Shown: positions 1 to 13,299, counted from the first letter of the stretch. The stretch: DNA of 64,000 nt from Cymodocea nodosa (GCA_036874045.1 CM072342.1:5292501-5356500); one strand, 5' to 3'. The notes: generated from the sequence alone by a model not told the origin. Translations and numbers: made by a program.

Positions 1-300
1 GTCCTAAGATCTAAATAAACATTTAATGTATATAAGAGAGATATCTTATTTCAATTTTATTTTTTTTCCATTGATTTCAATGTTCATTTTTTACAAATGT
101 TGAAAAACAAATATTATTTTAACATTCGTAAAAAATGAAAGTTGAAAAATGTACACAAACTTACAAGTTAGGCCTGAGGGTCAACCTAAGCCTAGCCCAT
201 GGGCCGATTTTCTAATATATTGTAGTTCGGCTTGACCCAATTTTTTAAATCAGGTTGAGCCAGGCTAGGCTAGGCTAGCCCAACCCAATCGACACCTCTA
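1..300 (-). mobile_element. hAT (Ac-like) transposon fragment, right end
   Basis: The right end reads GACACCTCTA at 291-300. Its reverse complement, TAGAGGTGTC, is a typical hAT terminal inverted repeat. The preceding 120 bases are rich in GGCTAGGC/GCCCAACCC subterminal motifs, as in the other hAT copies of this window. Bases 1-60 resemble 59701-59760, inside the transposase region of the large hAT element at 58654-61474. There this stretch lies about 1.7 kb from the right end; here it lies only about 240 bases away. This copy is therefore internally deleted. Its left end is outside the window, and it lies within or downstream of the PDCD2-like gene. Confidence 0.6.
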
Positions 301-1179
301 GTGTTGGAATCAAAAAGTTGTACATTATAAAAGGGAGCTGCAATGAGCACATGGGCACCACAATCAAATGTCAGCCAAAATTTCATTGATGTCAACAACA
401 TGATGGTCCAACAATACAAAAAATACATCATCACCAACATGTCGACGCCCATTAAAATTTCACCATCTCCACTAACATGTGACATGCACTGAAATACACA
501 TGGATATCATCATGCCAAAAAGAAAATCCAACAGAAGTTGTTAAAATTTAGCAACACATGTCAATGTTAGGCACCATGATTATAGATTATCATATTTAAT
601 GAGTTTATTTATATTTGATTATAAAAGCAAAAACCAATAATTCGAATGATAATATTATGATCATTTGAATTACAAGATTACAATATTATTTATAATCTAA
701 TTAAAAAGTAGATTACCAGATTATGCATTTTCAATTATAAGTTACTGCACATAATCCACTCAATTTTCACCATTTGTCATGTCATTGCCGTTGGTTTCAG
801 ATTATCGTCACGTCATCATGATCTTATAATCTGAACAACTTAGAATTTGAAACAAAGGAAGCATAAATTCTATTAGTGATAGTGAATGTCTTGGATGTGG
901 TTCTTGGTTTTTCCTCACAATTATTAAAAATAATTTCTCAAAAGAAAATTTTCAAGTAATAAAAGGAAAATTCAATGCACAAGGTTTCACCAATGTAGGG
1001 TTTGGAAAATGTTATCCCCACAAATGAAGATGCTATTTATTCAGATTTCAATTCATGATCCCTAAGTTACACAATGGAATAACCCTTACAGTCATTAAGA
1101 AAAGAATTCCTCATATTCATGAAAAGTTGAAAGTCTATAATTACTCATTAAGGGAAGCAGTTGGATCACGTTAATGCAC
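301..1179. other. AT-rich stretch, probable intron of the PDCD2-like gene
   Basis: No exon could be recognised here. The donor after 1180 (reading on the minus strand) opens an intron, so this is probably intronic sequence, with the remaining 3' exons beyond the left window edge. Alternatively the gene is truncated here. Confidence 0.4.
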
Positions 1180-1611
1180 CTAAGTGGGTTTCTGGCACAT
1201 TTTTGCATTGGACAAGCAAAAATATAAATTATGCGTTCTTTGATACTCAAACTTTCCAAGGATATAGGAGCATAGACCTGCTTGCAAGAAAGAAAATAAC
1301 TGTTCAGACTCAATTAAAATGTTCCAACATGTTTACAAAAATCAAAATAAGACCTGTGTTACAAGACAGAGACTAGCACCACACAAACTGCATGTCATAA
1401 TTCCAGCTTTTGGAACCACCTCCTTTGATGGCCAATCCTGTGAAACATATATCAGATAGTTGAATAAAACTTCTATCTAGATGAGAAAACATAAATAACA
1501 AAATGTCTTTTCCTTAACTGGTAATCCACCAATTTTTGTAGTGTAATGATCAGAGATTTCATGATTATTTTCTGCCCATTTCCCAGGCATGCCAAGAATT
1601 ACATGCCCCAT
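1180..1611 (-). CDS. PDCD2-like protein, 5' three coding exons (partial)
   Basis: Three exons join in frame: 1519-1611 (start ATG at 1611, phase 0, 31 codons), 1354-1437 (28 codons) and 1180-1277 (ends in phase 2). The product begins [10 protein letters not shown], then has [11 protein letters not shown] followed by DWP, and a CSLCG cysteine pair. These are hallmarks of the N-terminal half of programmed cell death 2-like proteins (At5g64830 type), which are cytosolic and linked in other eukaryotes to 40S ribosomal protein chaperoning. Acceptors are TTTCACAG and AAGCAG; donors are GTTAAG, GTCTTA and GTGCAT. The C-terminal PDCD2 domain is not in the window. A 5' UTR exon may lie near 3350-3450. 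It could be a truncated gene, because the next exon is not visible in 1-1179. The next gene (ABCF5) is on the same strand. Confidence 0.75.
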
Positions 1612-3281
1612 CTTTTTCCCTGAGAGCAGGAAAATGGAAAATAAACAAGGTGAATATTCTAAAATGGCAAACAAAGCAAGATGATAAGATAAAAATACTA
1701 GGGCAATGTCTAAGGTTTGAATGGTAATCAAAGGTAATATTAAGATAAGGAAGTTTCTGGAAAATATGAAATCAAACATTTTTAAGAAACTATGGTAAAT
1801 ACCTAGATGAGATATCACAACACATGTCAAGATCATGTGTCTTATCTATTGCTTAGAGGATTTATACGTGTTTGCAGAAGTTTGTATAAGCTTTACAGCC
1901 AAAACAAAAAGACCCAACATGTAAATTTCAGTTGATATATATTCATGTCAATTCATTCTTAACTCCTAGTAAAACACAGATTCACAAATTGTCTTTTCTT
2001 TATCCATATATTTGTCACACAAGATCTACTAGATCTAGATGGTTCTTTCCAATTGCTTCAAATACCATCCTCGACCAACTATTTTCTAAATTTTGCATAT
2101 TTTTTATTGTGGCTACAGAAATATAAGATTTTCTTCTTAAAAGGGGAAAAATTACTATAATACTACACAAAGTTGCCATTAAGATTGCATTTGGAACCAT
2201 TTATTTAGATTATCTTTTTTAGTTAAGCACTTTTCTCCAAAAGTGATTCCAAACACTACCATAAGTTCCAACTGTATTTGAGAAAACACTTACAGATTAC
2301 AGTTCATTTGCCAGCATTTTGGAAAAGGTATCTTCCAACAGCTTATTGAAAAGTAGCAGTACTTTTATTCATGTTTTTCTAAAACTATCCACATCAGTTA
2401 TGATTTATTTCAAAAAAACTATCCATATCATTTGTCAATGATTGTTAACAATCCAACACTACAAATGTAATGTATCATCTAGAATAATTGTACAATGGTA
2501 AAAATTATATTTTCATAACAATGTCAAATTCATAATAAGTAATTGAAAAAAACAAAAAAAAAGTTATTAATTCTTCTCATACCAAAAGCAACCATGCCAA
2601 AACTTGAATAAAACAAATTAAATTGGCATAACTAACATAAACACACAGGCCTTCACAATCAGTCATTTCAGTGGATGCGAAACTCAATACTCAGGATCAT
2701 AAAAAGATATGATATGTATGCATCGTAATATTTGAAGACGTGATGGTCCAAAGGGATTGGAAAATACTAAAGTACTTTTACTTCTCACAAAGGAATAGTC
2801 ACCAATTAATTGGTAGTTAAAAGTGTACAATTCTAGCATTAAAGCTAAACATCCATATTTTTTAAGGGATAAGCAAGATTTAAAAATAACGGTGCCCAAC
2901 AAAAGCTTCAGCGTCCCCGTGGATACCATGGACACATCCTTCAAACTAAAGTAATGAAACTTCGCCCGAAGTAGGGGAAACATAAACCAGAATGAAGAAA
3001 CAAGAAAATCAGCAACGTGAGACAGTTAGCCATCCATAACCCTTATTTTTCTAGGTTTTTCTTCACGCGGATAGTCAACCATAACAATCACGCTTAGCTT
3101 TACACTCAAAAATACATTAATCTTGACGCATAACACTCACGATCAAAATGCTCGTCATATTCTTAGCGTATTCTCTATTTAGGAATACCGAAAAGAAAAA
3201 CGTCCACCGACCGTAACGAAAGTTTTCTATAATCTTCAAAGAATCGGAGAAAGATAACTGACGTAGAAGCAAAACGAATAT

Positions 3282-3326
<45 letters not shown>

Positions 3327-3500
3327 CCACCTTCTAAGCGAGAAGGTGTTGCAGTGTAGAGCGCCCGACACAGGAACGACAAACGATGCAGGAAGGGAGA
3401 GACGGCGCCGGGAGGCGGAAGCGTCGGGAAGAAAACCGGGAGGTTTATAATCAATCTCTAATGACACAGGGAAGTGCATCACGATTACCATAACATTTTT
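1612..3500. other. Upstream region of PDCD2-like gene
   Basis: No coding exon was recognised. Bases 3330-3440 form a small GC-rich island next to an (AG)n tract. On the minus strand this would suit a promoter and 5' UTR exon for the PDCD2-like gene, whose first coding exon is preceded by a splice acceptor-like CTCTCAG just upstream of 1611. The open reading frame over the island is mainly low-complexity Ser-Leu from the microsatellite and is not supported as protein. Confidence 0.35.
3293..3324. repeat. (AG)16 microsatellite
   Basis: This is a perfect dinucleotide AG run of 32 bases, directly beside a GC-rich island at 3325-3440. On the minus strand it is a CT tract, common in plant 5' UTRs and core promoters. 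Confidence 0.95.
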
Positions 3501-5414
3501 ATTTAAAAAAATTTAAAAATAATTGAGCGCATATGATATTTTTTAATAAATATTTTCGTCATTCTACGATATTAGACGTGAGATTTATGGAAGAATAGTA
3601 ATATAATTTAAAATAGTGGAAATGAAATATGTTTGTGTAATTCAGGAAAAGAAAATGACATATAGAAAAAGAAGAAATTTGATATATAATTTTAAAACAA
3701 TTATAGTTAAAAAAGAAGAAATCCTCTTCCACATAAATATCATTATTATCGATAAATTGCTTGAGGATGGAAAATAGAAAGATAAGTGTGACTCCCTTGT
3801 GTACTCTTCTTATCTTACAATTATGTTGATGAAGCTTGCTAAAATTTAACTAATGGAAAAGAAAATTATTGAATTCTATTTAATAATTATTAGTGTACAC
3901 AATATTTGAAAAAAAAGAAAGTATAAATATCTAAAAAAATTTTACCACTAAACAAATTCTAACCTCCCTCATTTGAAAATTTCACTCAACTTTCACCCGC
4001 TACTTGCAATTTCCACAAGACTTCTAGTCACTGCCTACAATATTAGTATTTACATTTTTCTAAAAATAATTATACAATTAGATATCATCTGTTGTATATT
4101 AAATTTTTGTATTGATTTGATTTATAATTATTATTTTATTTTTATTTAAAAGAAATTGGTAAAAATATTATAAAAAAATATTGAATTTTAAAATCTTTAG
4201 ATCAAGAATCGATATTAATTTAATCTAAACAAAAATTTTACGATATATTTGTACTCATCTAATAATAAAATCTATATAGTTATTTTCACCTTCTATATAT
4301 TTATAATAATAATAAAAAGCCATCGATAGAAAAATTACCAAACGTTATCACTAGAAAATCTCTTCTCTATTTGTAGTGTAACTATAACAACGCGTATCGT
4401 AATTTTGTCTAGGCATTTTTAGAATTATATTATATCCTGATCAGTAACAATAACACGTATATGATTGGAGTTTAACTGTGAATTATCAACCGTAACAACC
4501 AAATGGCTTAAATTATTTGCCAGGCAAAAAAAAAAAAAAAAATTTCTGGATGACTTAGAATTTTACATAACTTTTTTGCCTTTCACTATTCTTTTATTCC
4601 TTTTTTTCTTACAACCATCATCTTATTTATTATCTTAAATTTTTCTCGGCATGCATAATTATCAACCAAAAGTGCATTGTATATTTAAGTTTTCCTCATC
4701 TTATATTATAAGACCCTTGGGGTAAGAAAGAACTGGTTTCAAATGCTGGCAAAAGAATTGCCAATATCAAAAAATAATAACATTTATTTGTTTATATTAT
4801 GCTAAAAAGAAACGAAAATAAAATAAAATGAAACTAGAATGGTATTTTGTGATTTTCATATAAATGTTAATATCCATTTAATATAATTTATTTTAGTATA
4901 GAGAATTTTTGAAATAAAAATGATTATATTATAAAGGAAAATGGTCAAGTTAATGACCAATTCTTTAAAAAATTTATACAACTTTTACAACGTGAGAACA
5001 TTGTTTAGGCTAATAATCCCAACAAAAAGCATCGTGTTTAAAAATTTTCATGAAAAACTCTATTGAATTGGTATTCCAAATATTCATGAAACGTTTTTCA
5101 TCATTGTAACATCATTTGTGTATAAATCTCTACATTTAAATCATAGAATGACAAATGAGAACATCATACATATTTACTTGAGGAAAACAATCTCACACCC
5201 TTTGGAAAAATCACATTAGAGTAGTGTTTGTGTATTCGAAATCTGATGGAATTGAAATTTTTTTATATCAGATTTTAAGACATAAGGTATTTGTACACTT
5301 TTGAATTTATTTTCTTTAAGGAAATAAATTTCAAATATGTGTAAAGATTAGGAAAATGAATTCTAAATCCAAAAGGTCAAAATTCAATTTCCTAGACCTT
5401 CTCCTAACACCTAA
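3501..5414. other. AT-rich intergenic DNA
   Basis: No gene, RNA or complete mobile element was recognised. The sequence is strongly AT-rich with homopolymer runs, for example an A run near 4526-4541. Confidence 0.5.
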
Positions 5415-5790
5415 CATTCATCTCCTTGCGCTCGCTCGATAATCCACTACGCTTGTTTGCCATCGCTTATTTACTATGCTTGTTTGTCATTGCTCATCTA
5501 TTGTACTCCTTCGCCTATGCTCGTCCACCGCACTTGTCTACCTACACTCATCTACCACCCCTCACTTGTTGCTTGTCTCCCTATGCTTGCCCGATAGTCC
5601 GCTTTGCTCATTTACTATACTTATTCCCCTATGCTTGTCTACCACACTCGTTCACCTACATTTGTTCACCATTGCCTGTTTGTCGTGCTCATCCACCTAT
5701 GCATATCCATCATGCTTGTCCGCCTACCCTCATCCACCATGCTTGTCTCCTCATGCTTGCCTATCTAACATTTGTCTACCTACCTTTGCC
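5415..5790 (+). repeat. Degenerate C/T-rich short-period minisatellite
   Basis: The motif CTTGTCTACCTATG/CTCGTCCACCATG recurs about every 10-15 bases for roughly 370 bases, with much variation. Two overlapping plus-strand frames stay open across it and give low-complexity His/Cys/Leu/Pro text, as expected of a tandem repeat. I do not regard them as genes. Base composition differs sharply from the AT-rich flanks. Confidence 0.6.
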
Positions 5791-8054
5791 CAAAACTCCT
5801 ACCTAGGTCGCTCAATACTCTTACACCTTGTCATACGTAATTATTAAAAGATACATGGCAAAATATCTTTGTAGAAAATGGAGAAATTGATGAAGATGTT
5901 TGTAGGGTAATCTATAGGATATTATTACTATTAAACATTGGATGTCATAATCTTTGGTCACTTTGACAATCTAATATCTACATTTGAGTAGACAATCATA
6001 GCTAGGTATTGTTGGATTCTATATTGTTGGTACTTAACTTATTACTGTCAATATTTTGAAAAAATTCAATTAACCGTAATAAAATCATCCTAAACTTCTT
6101 TTGAGATATCAGTATGTCTATAAATATAGTTTCATATTAAACCACTTTGTGTACCAATCTTGATATAAATCTTGTACATTTACCGATATAGTTAGATATT
6201 ATTGAAGGCATGTCCCATATATGATCAACTTTAGATAATATTAGTGGGTGAGAAGGTTCAATTGCTGATGCTCAACTTTTTCAAGATGTGACAAGTCAAT
6301 GCAATGGTTTGTAAGTGTGAGGTATAGTACTTATGATCTACTTTTATTTCACTTGTCAATCAAAATTAAACTTATTTCAAAGGATGTTTAAATACATGTA
6401 AGTAAATTTTACTTAGTTAATGTTGGATTTCTAAATAGGTCTGAGTTTATATATTTATTTTGAGGTGTTTAATATCAATTATCAGTATATGAAAGAAATC
6501 AATGACTAACTAATGTAGTAGAAAAATTCAACTATATACATTTGTAGTTGAAGAAAATAAATTCGTACATTTAGAGTAATTAAACATTGTTTTACAATAT
6601 TACAAGAATATATATTATTCTCTTTCACAACTCAAGCAAAAATAATACTAGCATGTTTTTTAATTCACAATTTCATTCGTAAAACAAATAAAATAAACTT
6701 ATGTTAAGATCTTGAAGATAAGCTACAAGAATATGAACATGATGTACAAGTTCAAAACTCTACAAATATAGAAAGACTATAAAATAGTTAACACTATTAA
6801 TAACAACACATAAAAGTAAAGGGAAAAAATTGTAAATAACTTTTATGAAAATATCATGAATATAATGTAGGATAGTTATGAATAAGAGTATTACAAACAT
6901 CATAATGAACATATTTATTGTAATATACTTTTTTTTACACCTTCAAATAGAATATAAAATTTAATAATATAATTTACCTTTTATTGTTTTAAACATGTAG
7001 TATAACTAAGATCTTCTATTTCTGTAATTTTTTATTTAAGTAGAATACATAGATGATCTAATTTTATATGGAATAAATGGAATACATGGATGATCTAAAT
7101 GGAATAATGATATACTTAATTAATTGATAAATGATATATAAAGATTTAATTTAATAATATATTAATTGATTAATGTAAGTAATTAATTCCTTAATTAATT
7201 TCATTTTCAGTAATAAATATTTAATTCATTATTTAACTTCATTAAAAGTTAAATCTATTCAATTCTGTTATATATACAAAACTTTAATTTCAATTTTTAT
7301 CATACACAAATACTTAAATTTAAAATTTTTTTTGTTAAATTCTATAAAATTTAAATTTTAAACGTACAAACCCTAAATCTTTTTTAATTTTCCATAAATC
7401 TCTCAAGCTGACAATGGCGTTGAAGCTAACCCCACTATATGTCGATGATCATTGACTATTATCAGAGAATGACATTTCTAATATATCTCAAAGTGGAACA
7501 GTAAGGCAAGGGAAGCATACCTGCATATATAATGAAAAATCTTTCTACTTAACTTTGAATTGGATGTTTGCATTTCAATAAATTTATTTGTTACTTCTGT
7601 TAAGTATTTAATTTTATTTCAGAAAAACAATTGCAAATTGCATGGTCTTATTTATAATTGAGCTTTGGTAGCCATCACATTTTGTGTAGTTATTAGCATA
7701 ACCACTAGCAATAGACCACTATTCAAGAAACTAAAACCATCCACACAACTAAATTGACTAATTAACGGTATTAGATATATCTCAAGATATCATTAGATGT
7801 AATTATCACTAATTCCTTCTCTGCAATTCCTATTCATTCTCCACCCTTTCGTACAGTATCCAATGAAGAATCTGACAAGGGGGATTGATCACTGCCCTGC
7901 AAGGACAGGCAGGAAACCCACTATTTACACAAAAATTATAAGTCAGTCGTTGTAAAAGTAATGTTCACTACCATCATTTACAGCATAAACAGAGATGGTG
8001 AATCTGGATAAGCATAGAATATACAACATGTACGCTTATTCGCTTTTGCCTGCC
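5791..8054. other. AT-rich intergenic DNA downstream of ABCF5
   Basis: No coding potential was recognised. Bases 6900-7400 are extremely AT-rich, with TTAATTAA-type runs. The proximal part (about 7850-8054) is the likely 3' UTR and terminator zone of the ABCF5-like gene, which ends at 8055. Confidence 0.5.
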
Positions 8055-11000
8055 TCATTTCCAGCGCTTTGCATTCTTCGATCCTTTGGATTTTGCCTTT
8101 GCTTGCTGGAAAGCCAACATTTTCTGTTTCTTCCTTGCTGCTTTCTCAGCCTGTGTAGAATGATGTATTATTAAATTTATTAGAACAAGCTAATCATAGA
8201 AATCATGCTTGGGCAACAACCGGTGCCAGATTCTACCTTCAAAGAATTGTTCAACATAATTATTTTTTCTTTTACAAATGTTACCTTAGACATCTTGGAC
8301 TTGGCCTTTACTTTTGGGGCCTTCTCATTGAGTTCCGCTTCACGTTCCAGTGCTCTTGTTCTTGCCTCCAGGTTCTTCTCCAGATAATACTATACGACAA
8401 GTTCATTATCAAAAAAGATCAATGGTAAACTTAACACGAGTGAAATAATACCGAGAGAAGCGGAAACGAATGGCTAGAGAGTAGAACAAATATCCATCAA
8501 TGAAGATGAGCATCACAACTATAGAAGCGTAAGAGGGGCTTTACACAAGCCTCCATGTTGTCAAGAAAAAACAAATAACAATGCCTTTTATAATTTCACT
8601 TCTGTAAGTATTGAAAGTTTTATTAATCGTTTTACTATTGTATTATCAATGTGGCCATCCAAACAAGTTGACAAGGTAAGACAAGGCTTTCTATTTTTTA
8701 TTTGCACCCATGCTGATGCTATTGTTTCTTTCTAATAGTGTGTTGTACTACAATATACTTTGCAGAGTGTTGGCCTGCTCAATAAGAACATGTACCATAA
8801 CATAAATGAAAATGTTAAAATAGATGAATGACGGTAGATAGCTTAAAAGATAAGAAATGGTTTCAACCAAAATAAGGTGGAAACTGCATTCATTAAGTAT
8901 CAAATAAAAAATCAACTTAAATAATTTGGGTATATCTGTAGAAGCTATATGGACATGCCTATGAGGGAAAGAGAACTAATAAATTAATTAGGCAAACCTA
9001 AAAGAGATAAAGGAAGACCAAATTAATTGGTTAGAAATGATGAAAAAAAATCTGAAATTGCATAATTTAACAAGATATTTAGTGATTAATAAGAATAATG
9101 GAAAAAAAGGCTCATGTACTTGTGGGATTAAGACAATGATTGTTGCTATATTTTACATTAAAAATGATATTAAGTGAGATTTACAAATAATAATTTATAA
9201 CGAAAAAAACTATTGGTAGTCCAGAATCAGCCAACTAGGAATACTGTCATACAAATTTAGAAGTTATCTGCTAAATAGCCATGGTAGATATTGTATTGTT
9301 CACAAGTGGAAAAGATTAAAAAATGATGCCTATTTATTTGGAAGTTACTATTCCAATCCTGCAGTCTTCAAAATGATGAACCACGCTACTGATAAAATGT
9401 CTTGTCATGGTGAATTACAATATATCATATTATAGTTATTACACAATAACAATAGTCAAAGTTATTGAAATTCACAAGGGAATGCTTTTATTTAATGTTT
9501 TTATATAGTAAGAAAATATCTCTTTTTTCACTGCCTTCTTAAGATCCTAAGTGCAATTTTCATTAGGAATAAAGTTTTTTGAAAATCTTGAGGGTCTTTT
9601 TTACAAGCTCAAGGAAATGCACAAAACCGTTAAGCTTCAGCTCCATTTGTCTTGTTTCCCTTCAAGATATGTGAGATTTTGATATTAATATGCAAATCAC
9701 CATGATTTAAAAACAAAATGTTCAAGGCAATGCACAACTTTTATTTTTAATGGTGTTAACCCTGTATACGACGCATTCATTCCAACTATTTTTTTTTTGC
9801 TGCCAATGTATTTTTTTGTTCAGCTGAAAATATTATTTTCTAATATGTTTGTGACCAGTATGTTTCATAATAGATAGTGTCTTAAAAGATAAATGAACTT
9901 ATTAGTAACATAGCATGAATCTCTTTCATGCATGCAAAAGGTAGCATCTTAAAAAGATAAATGAAATTGATTAGTAATATAGTATGAATCTCTTTCATAT
10001 ATGTAACAGATCTATTTTACATACTAAAAAAAATTAAAGAAAAAAGAGAGGCGCACACCAAAATCTTCTAGCTATAGGTTGCCCAATTTTAAATATAGCT
10101 AAACACATTCATGAAATGGGATATCAACAACCACAATAAACATTTGACAACTTACATCGTAATCCCCAACATAGTCTTGAAGTGTTCCATCCCTGACTTC
10201 AACTACTCTGTTAACAATTTGCTTTATAAAATATCTGTCATGAGAAACAGTGATGACAGTGCCTTGGTACTCTGCAATGGCCTCCTATACGACAAAATGC
10301 AAAAAATTTCATACTTAGGTCATAGACATAGTTTCTCTGAGTGATGGAATACAATTCGATGTGTAATGTCTTTACCTCCAACATTTCTTTAGATGGTATG
10401 TCCAAATGATTGGTTGGCTCATCTAGAACTAGCAAAGTGGATGGTTTCACCATGAAATTGCAAAAAGCAAGTCGAGCCTGAAGGGTCATATATGCATGCT
10501 TAGTAGAGCTTCATGCTTAGCATAAAAGGATTTTGTATAAGTAAAACTTAAAAAAGAATAAAAAGTAGCTTTGTCAACCAAAACTTAAGTAGTAGATCTC
10601 TACTTATAGGTGCTATGTTTTGATTCATACTCTGCATTGTTGCTCAAACAACTTGAAATGAGCCGAAGAAAATAAAATGAAACATCAAAGGAAGCATGCA
10701 TTGGAATATGTTACTGTTTACCTTTTCTCCACCACTTAAAAGTGCAACCTTCCTGTCTAGCATGTCTGCTTTGAAATTACAACGCCCAAGAAGCCCCTTT
10801 ATATCATCAATTCTCCAATCCTCTGCAGCTTCCTTCACGGTTTGAAGCACAGTTTTCTCCAAGTCAAGTGCTTCAGCCTGATAAATCAATATGACTCCTA
10901 TTACACATATTCTATGGAAAACAGAATGCATAAAATCGGCATAGAAAATTTTCATTCTGCCTGATAATCAACAAATGAAATAATAACCTGATTTTGCTCG

Positions 11001-13143
11001 AAATAATTTGGCAAAACATTATGCTCGCCAAGTAATAATTCACCCCCGTGTGGCTTCTCATATCCCATAATTAGCTTAAGTATGGTACTCTTTCCACATC
11101 CATTCGGACCAATAATAGCAATCTTTTCACCTCTCTCGACCAAAAGGTTCACCTTTTTAAGCAATGGCTGAACGGAGATGAAAAAAGAAGGATTTACATC
11201 AACAGAAAATTTCTAGTTAAATGACATGGTATCTAATGCAGGTCATTAAAACATTACACTTACTTGATCATCATAACCAAATTCTAGATTCTTTATAGCA
11301 GCCACAGATCTTCCACTTCTCCCACGCTCTGGGAATCTGATTTTCATCTTTTTATGTTCAAATGGCTTCTCTATCTGACCATCTTCTTGAAGTTTTTCTA
11401 GTTTCTGTATGGATCATCACAATTAAAAAATGGTAGTGTCACAATCACGATATTTGGGAAACACAAACGAGTAATTCAAAGAGATCAATGCATTCTTAGC
11501 TTCTCATCAAAGGACTTGCCTTTTCTTCACTAGATGCACGGCCAGCATTTGCACCAGCACCTAGTCGACTTATTAATCCCTTTGTATGTTCAATTTCCTT
11601 CTGCTGTTTCTCCCAGGCTGCATATTGAGCTTCTACCCAAGCAGCCTTTGATAAAACATACTGAGAATAATTCCCCAAGAAAGTTCTGGATACCCCCATG
11701 TCCGTTTCCACGATCTTAGTGCAAAGCTGATCAAGGAAGGCCCTGTCATGAGAAATAATGACCATTGGCACATCCTGCTTGCTGAGATACCCTTCAAGCC
11801 ATTCAATTGTGTCAAGATCAAGATGATTTGTTGGTTCATCCAGAAGAAGCAGATCGGGATCCTGTGGTTTATCCTCATATTGTCAAACTACAATCAAGTC
11901 AACTGACACACCATTTTCAGTTCTATACTAATATTGAAAACATATTTAACATATTTTTCTCAAAGTTTTGCAAGACAGAAACTTTGTTATGATCACATAT
12001 AAATCAGATATGGAAACTAATCTCAAATTATAACAACAACAATAACAATAAAATCAATGCCACTATGTGAGGTCATCAATATGAATCCTTGCATGATTGG
12101 TGTTGGACCTGCGTAAAGGAGTGTTGATTTTTGGTTGACAATAGTCATGAACATCCAACCAAAATGGCCATGAATCCTAAAGATAAACCAATGTTAAGTT
12201 ATAGAAAAAGACAAATCAGTGTAAATGAAATGAAATGGACCTGAAGCAAGATCTTCCCAAGGCACATCCTCATCTGCCACCCACCACTGAAGGAAGCGAC
12301 AAGCTGGTCAGAGTCCTCCGGGGAGAAGCCGAGCTCAGGCATCAACTTACTGATCCTAACATCCACCTCGTCAAGATCCAGATCTTGCGCCCTCCTGTTG
12401 AGCAAGTCGAGCTCCTCCAACAGCCTTCCCATCATCCCAAAGTCCTCCACAGAAGCCTCGAGGGCCCTCTCCACCTGCTCCAGCCTCCGAGCAACCTCCA
12501 TCTCCTCCACGAACGCCTCCCGAAACTCCTCCCTGACGGTCCGGCTCCGGCACACCTCGAACTCCTGGGACAGGAAGGCGACCTTCATGTTGTCCCTGGC
12601 CTTCACGACGGTCCCCGCATCGGGTTCGTCCAGCCCAGCTATGATCCTCATCTGGGTCGTCTTACCTGCGCCGTTGACGCCGACCAAGCCGACCTTCTCC
12701 CCCTTCTTCACCTCCCAGCTTACATCCTTCAGCACGGTCACTCCCTTAAAACTCTTGCTCACGTTCTCCAACCTCACCCCCGACGGCACGGTCGAGGCGC
12801 CACCACCTCCCCCCGACTTGTTCTTCTTCTTCTTCTTCTTCTTGCTATTGTCGCTATTCTCGGCTTCGGTGAAGAGAGAGTCTAATTCAGTTGCGGGTTC
12901 GGATTCTGCGACGGTGGTGGTGGTGGTGGCAGCGGCGGCAACGATGGTGACAGGGGCATTCCTAGGGTGGAGTCTGTCCCTGGAACGGGCTCCGTTGGCT
13001 TGTATTGCAAGAAAGGAAGGCGGGGCTTGCGGACGTGCTGTCGTCGTTGTCGTTAACCGATGGTTTCGGAGCTTGGAAGACGAAGCCGGTAGTAGAAAGG
13101 TGGAGCGGAGGTCCATGCACTGGAGCTTCCCGGCGACGTCCAT
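8055..13143 (-). CDS. ABCF5: ABC-F family ATPase, ABCF5-like, plastid-type
   Basis: Nine exons: 12241-13143, 11520-11861, 11264-11404, 10988-11167, 10722-10877, 10376-10477, 10156-10284, 8285-8389 and 8055-8150. All introns are phase 0, and the product is about 717 residues. It has two nucleotide-binding domains and no membrane domain. NBD1 has Walker [10 protein letters not shown], signature FSGGWQMRM, Walker [13 protein letters not shown] and the SHDRAF switch. NBD2 has [30 protein letters not shown] and SHDRYF. The C-terminus is Lys-rich and ends KNAKRWK. ABC-F proteins act on ribosomes rather than in transport. The Ser/Thr/Ala-rich first 70 residues suggest a plastid transit peptide. I chose the ATG at 13143 (G at -3, G at +4); in-frame ATGs at 13173 and 13116 are alternatives. 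The second intron has a GC donor (AAG|GCAAGT). An ABCF5 orthologue is the best fit. Confidence 0.95.
9881..10015. repeat. Two-copy tandem duplication in ABCF5 intron 7
   Basis: About 66 bases are repeated once in tandem. Both copies start CTTAAAA(A)GATAAATGAA and contain AGTATGAATCTCTTTCAT or a close variant. The copies differ at several positions, so the duplication is not recent. It lies in the long 1.77-kb intron 8390-10155. Confidence 0.75.
12821..12842. repeat. (TTC)n trinucleotide run coding poly-lysine in ABCF5
   Basis: On the coding (minus) strand this is a GAA/AAG-type run giving a stretch of consecutive lysines. It sits between the putative transit peptide and NBD1 of the ABCF5-like protein. 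Length polymorphism here would change the linker, not the ATPase core. Confidence 0.85.
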
Positions 13144-13279
13144 ATCTGGTCGCGGCGAGAGCAGGTATCGCATGGGCCTCCGGTACTTGGAAGAAGAAGA
13201 GAAAGAAGTGGTCGGAGCTTTCCGGCGTGTCCAAGATCGTTCCCGGCTTCGTCCATCAATTCCTTGTTTACCCTTTCTT

Positions 13280-13288
13280 TTATATAAA
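13280..13288 (-). promoter_or_regulatory. Candidate TATA box for ABCF5
   Basis: TTATATAAA lies about 140 bases upstream of the chosen ATG on the minus strand, at the edge where GC-rich gene sequence gives way to AT-rich DNA. The position suits a plant TATA box with a 5' UTR of about 100 bases, but AT-rich surroundings make chance matches common. Confidence 0.35.
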
Positions 13289-13299
13289 GAAAAGTAGGG

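Noticed and set aside
3117..3491. Minus-strand frame of 124 codons with Ser-Leu run
   Set aside because: The run is the (AG)16 microsatellite read as SLSLSL. The rest has no recognisable domain; it is more likely a 5' UTR or promoter.
12235..13297. Long plus-strand open frames (216 and 299 codons) opposite ABCF5 exon 1
   Set aside because: They are antisense shadows of a GC-rich coding exon. They consist of low-complexity Ser/Leu/Val text and match no family, while the minus-strand frame has all ABC motifs.
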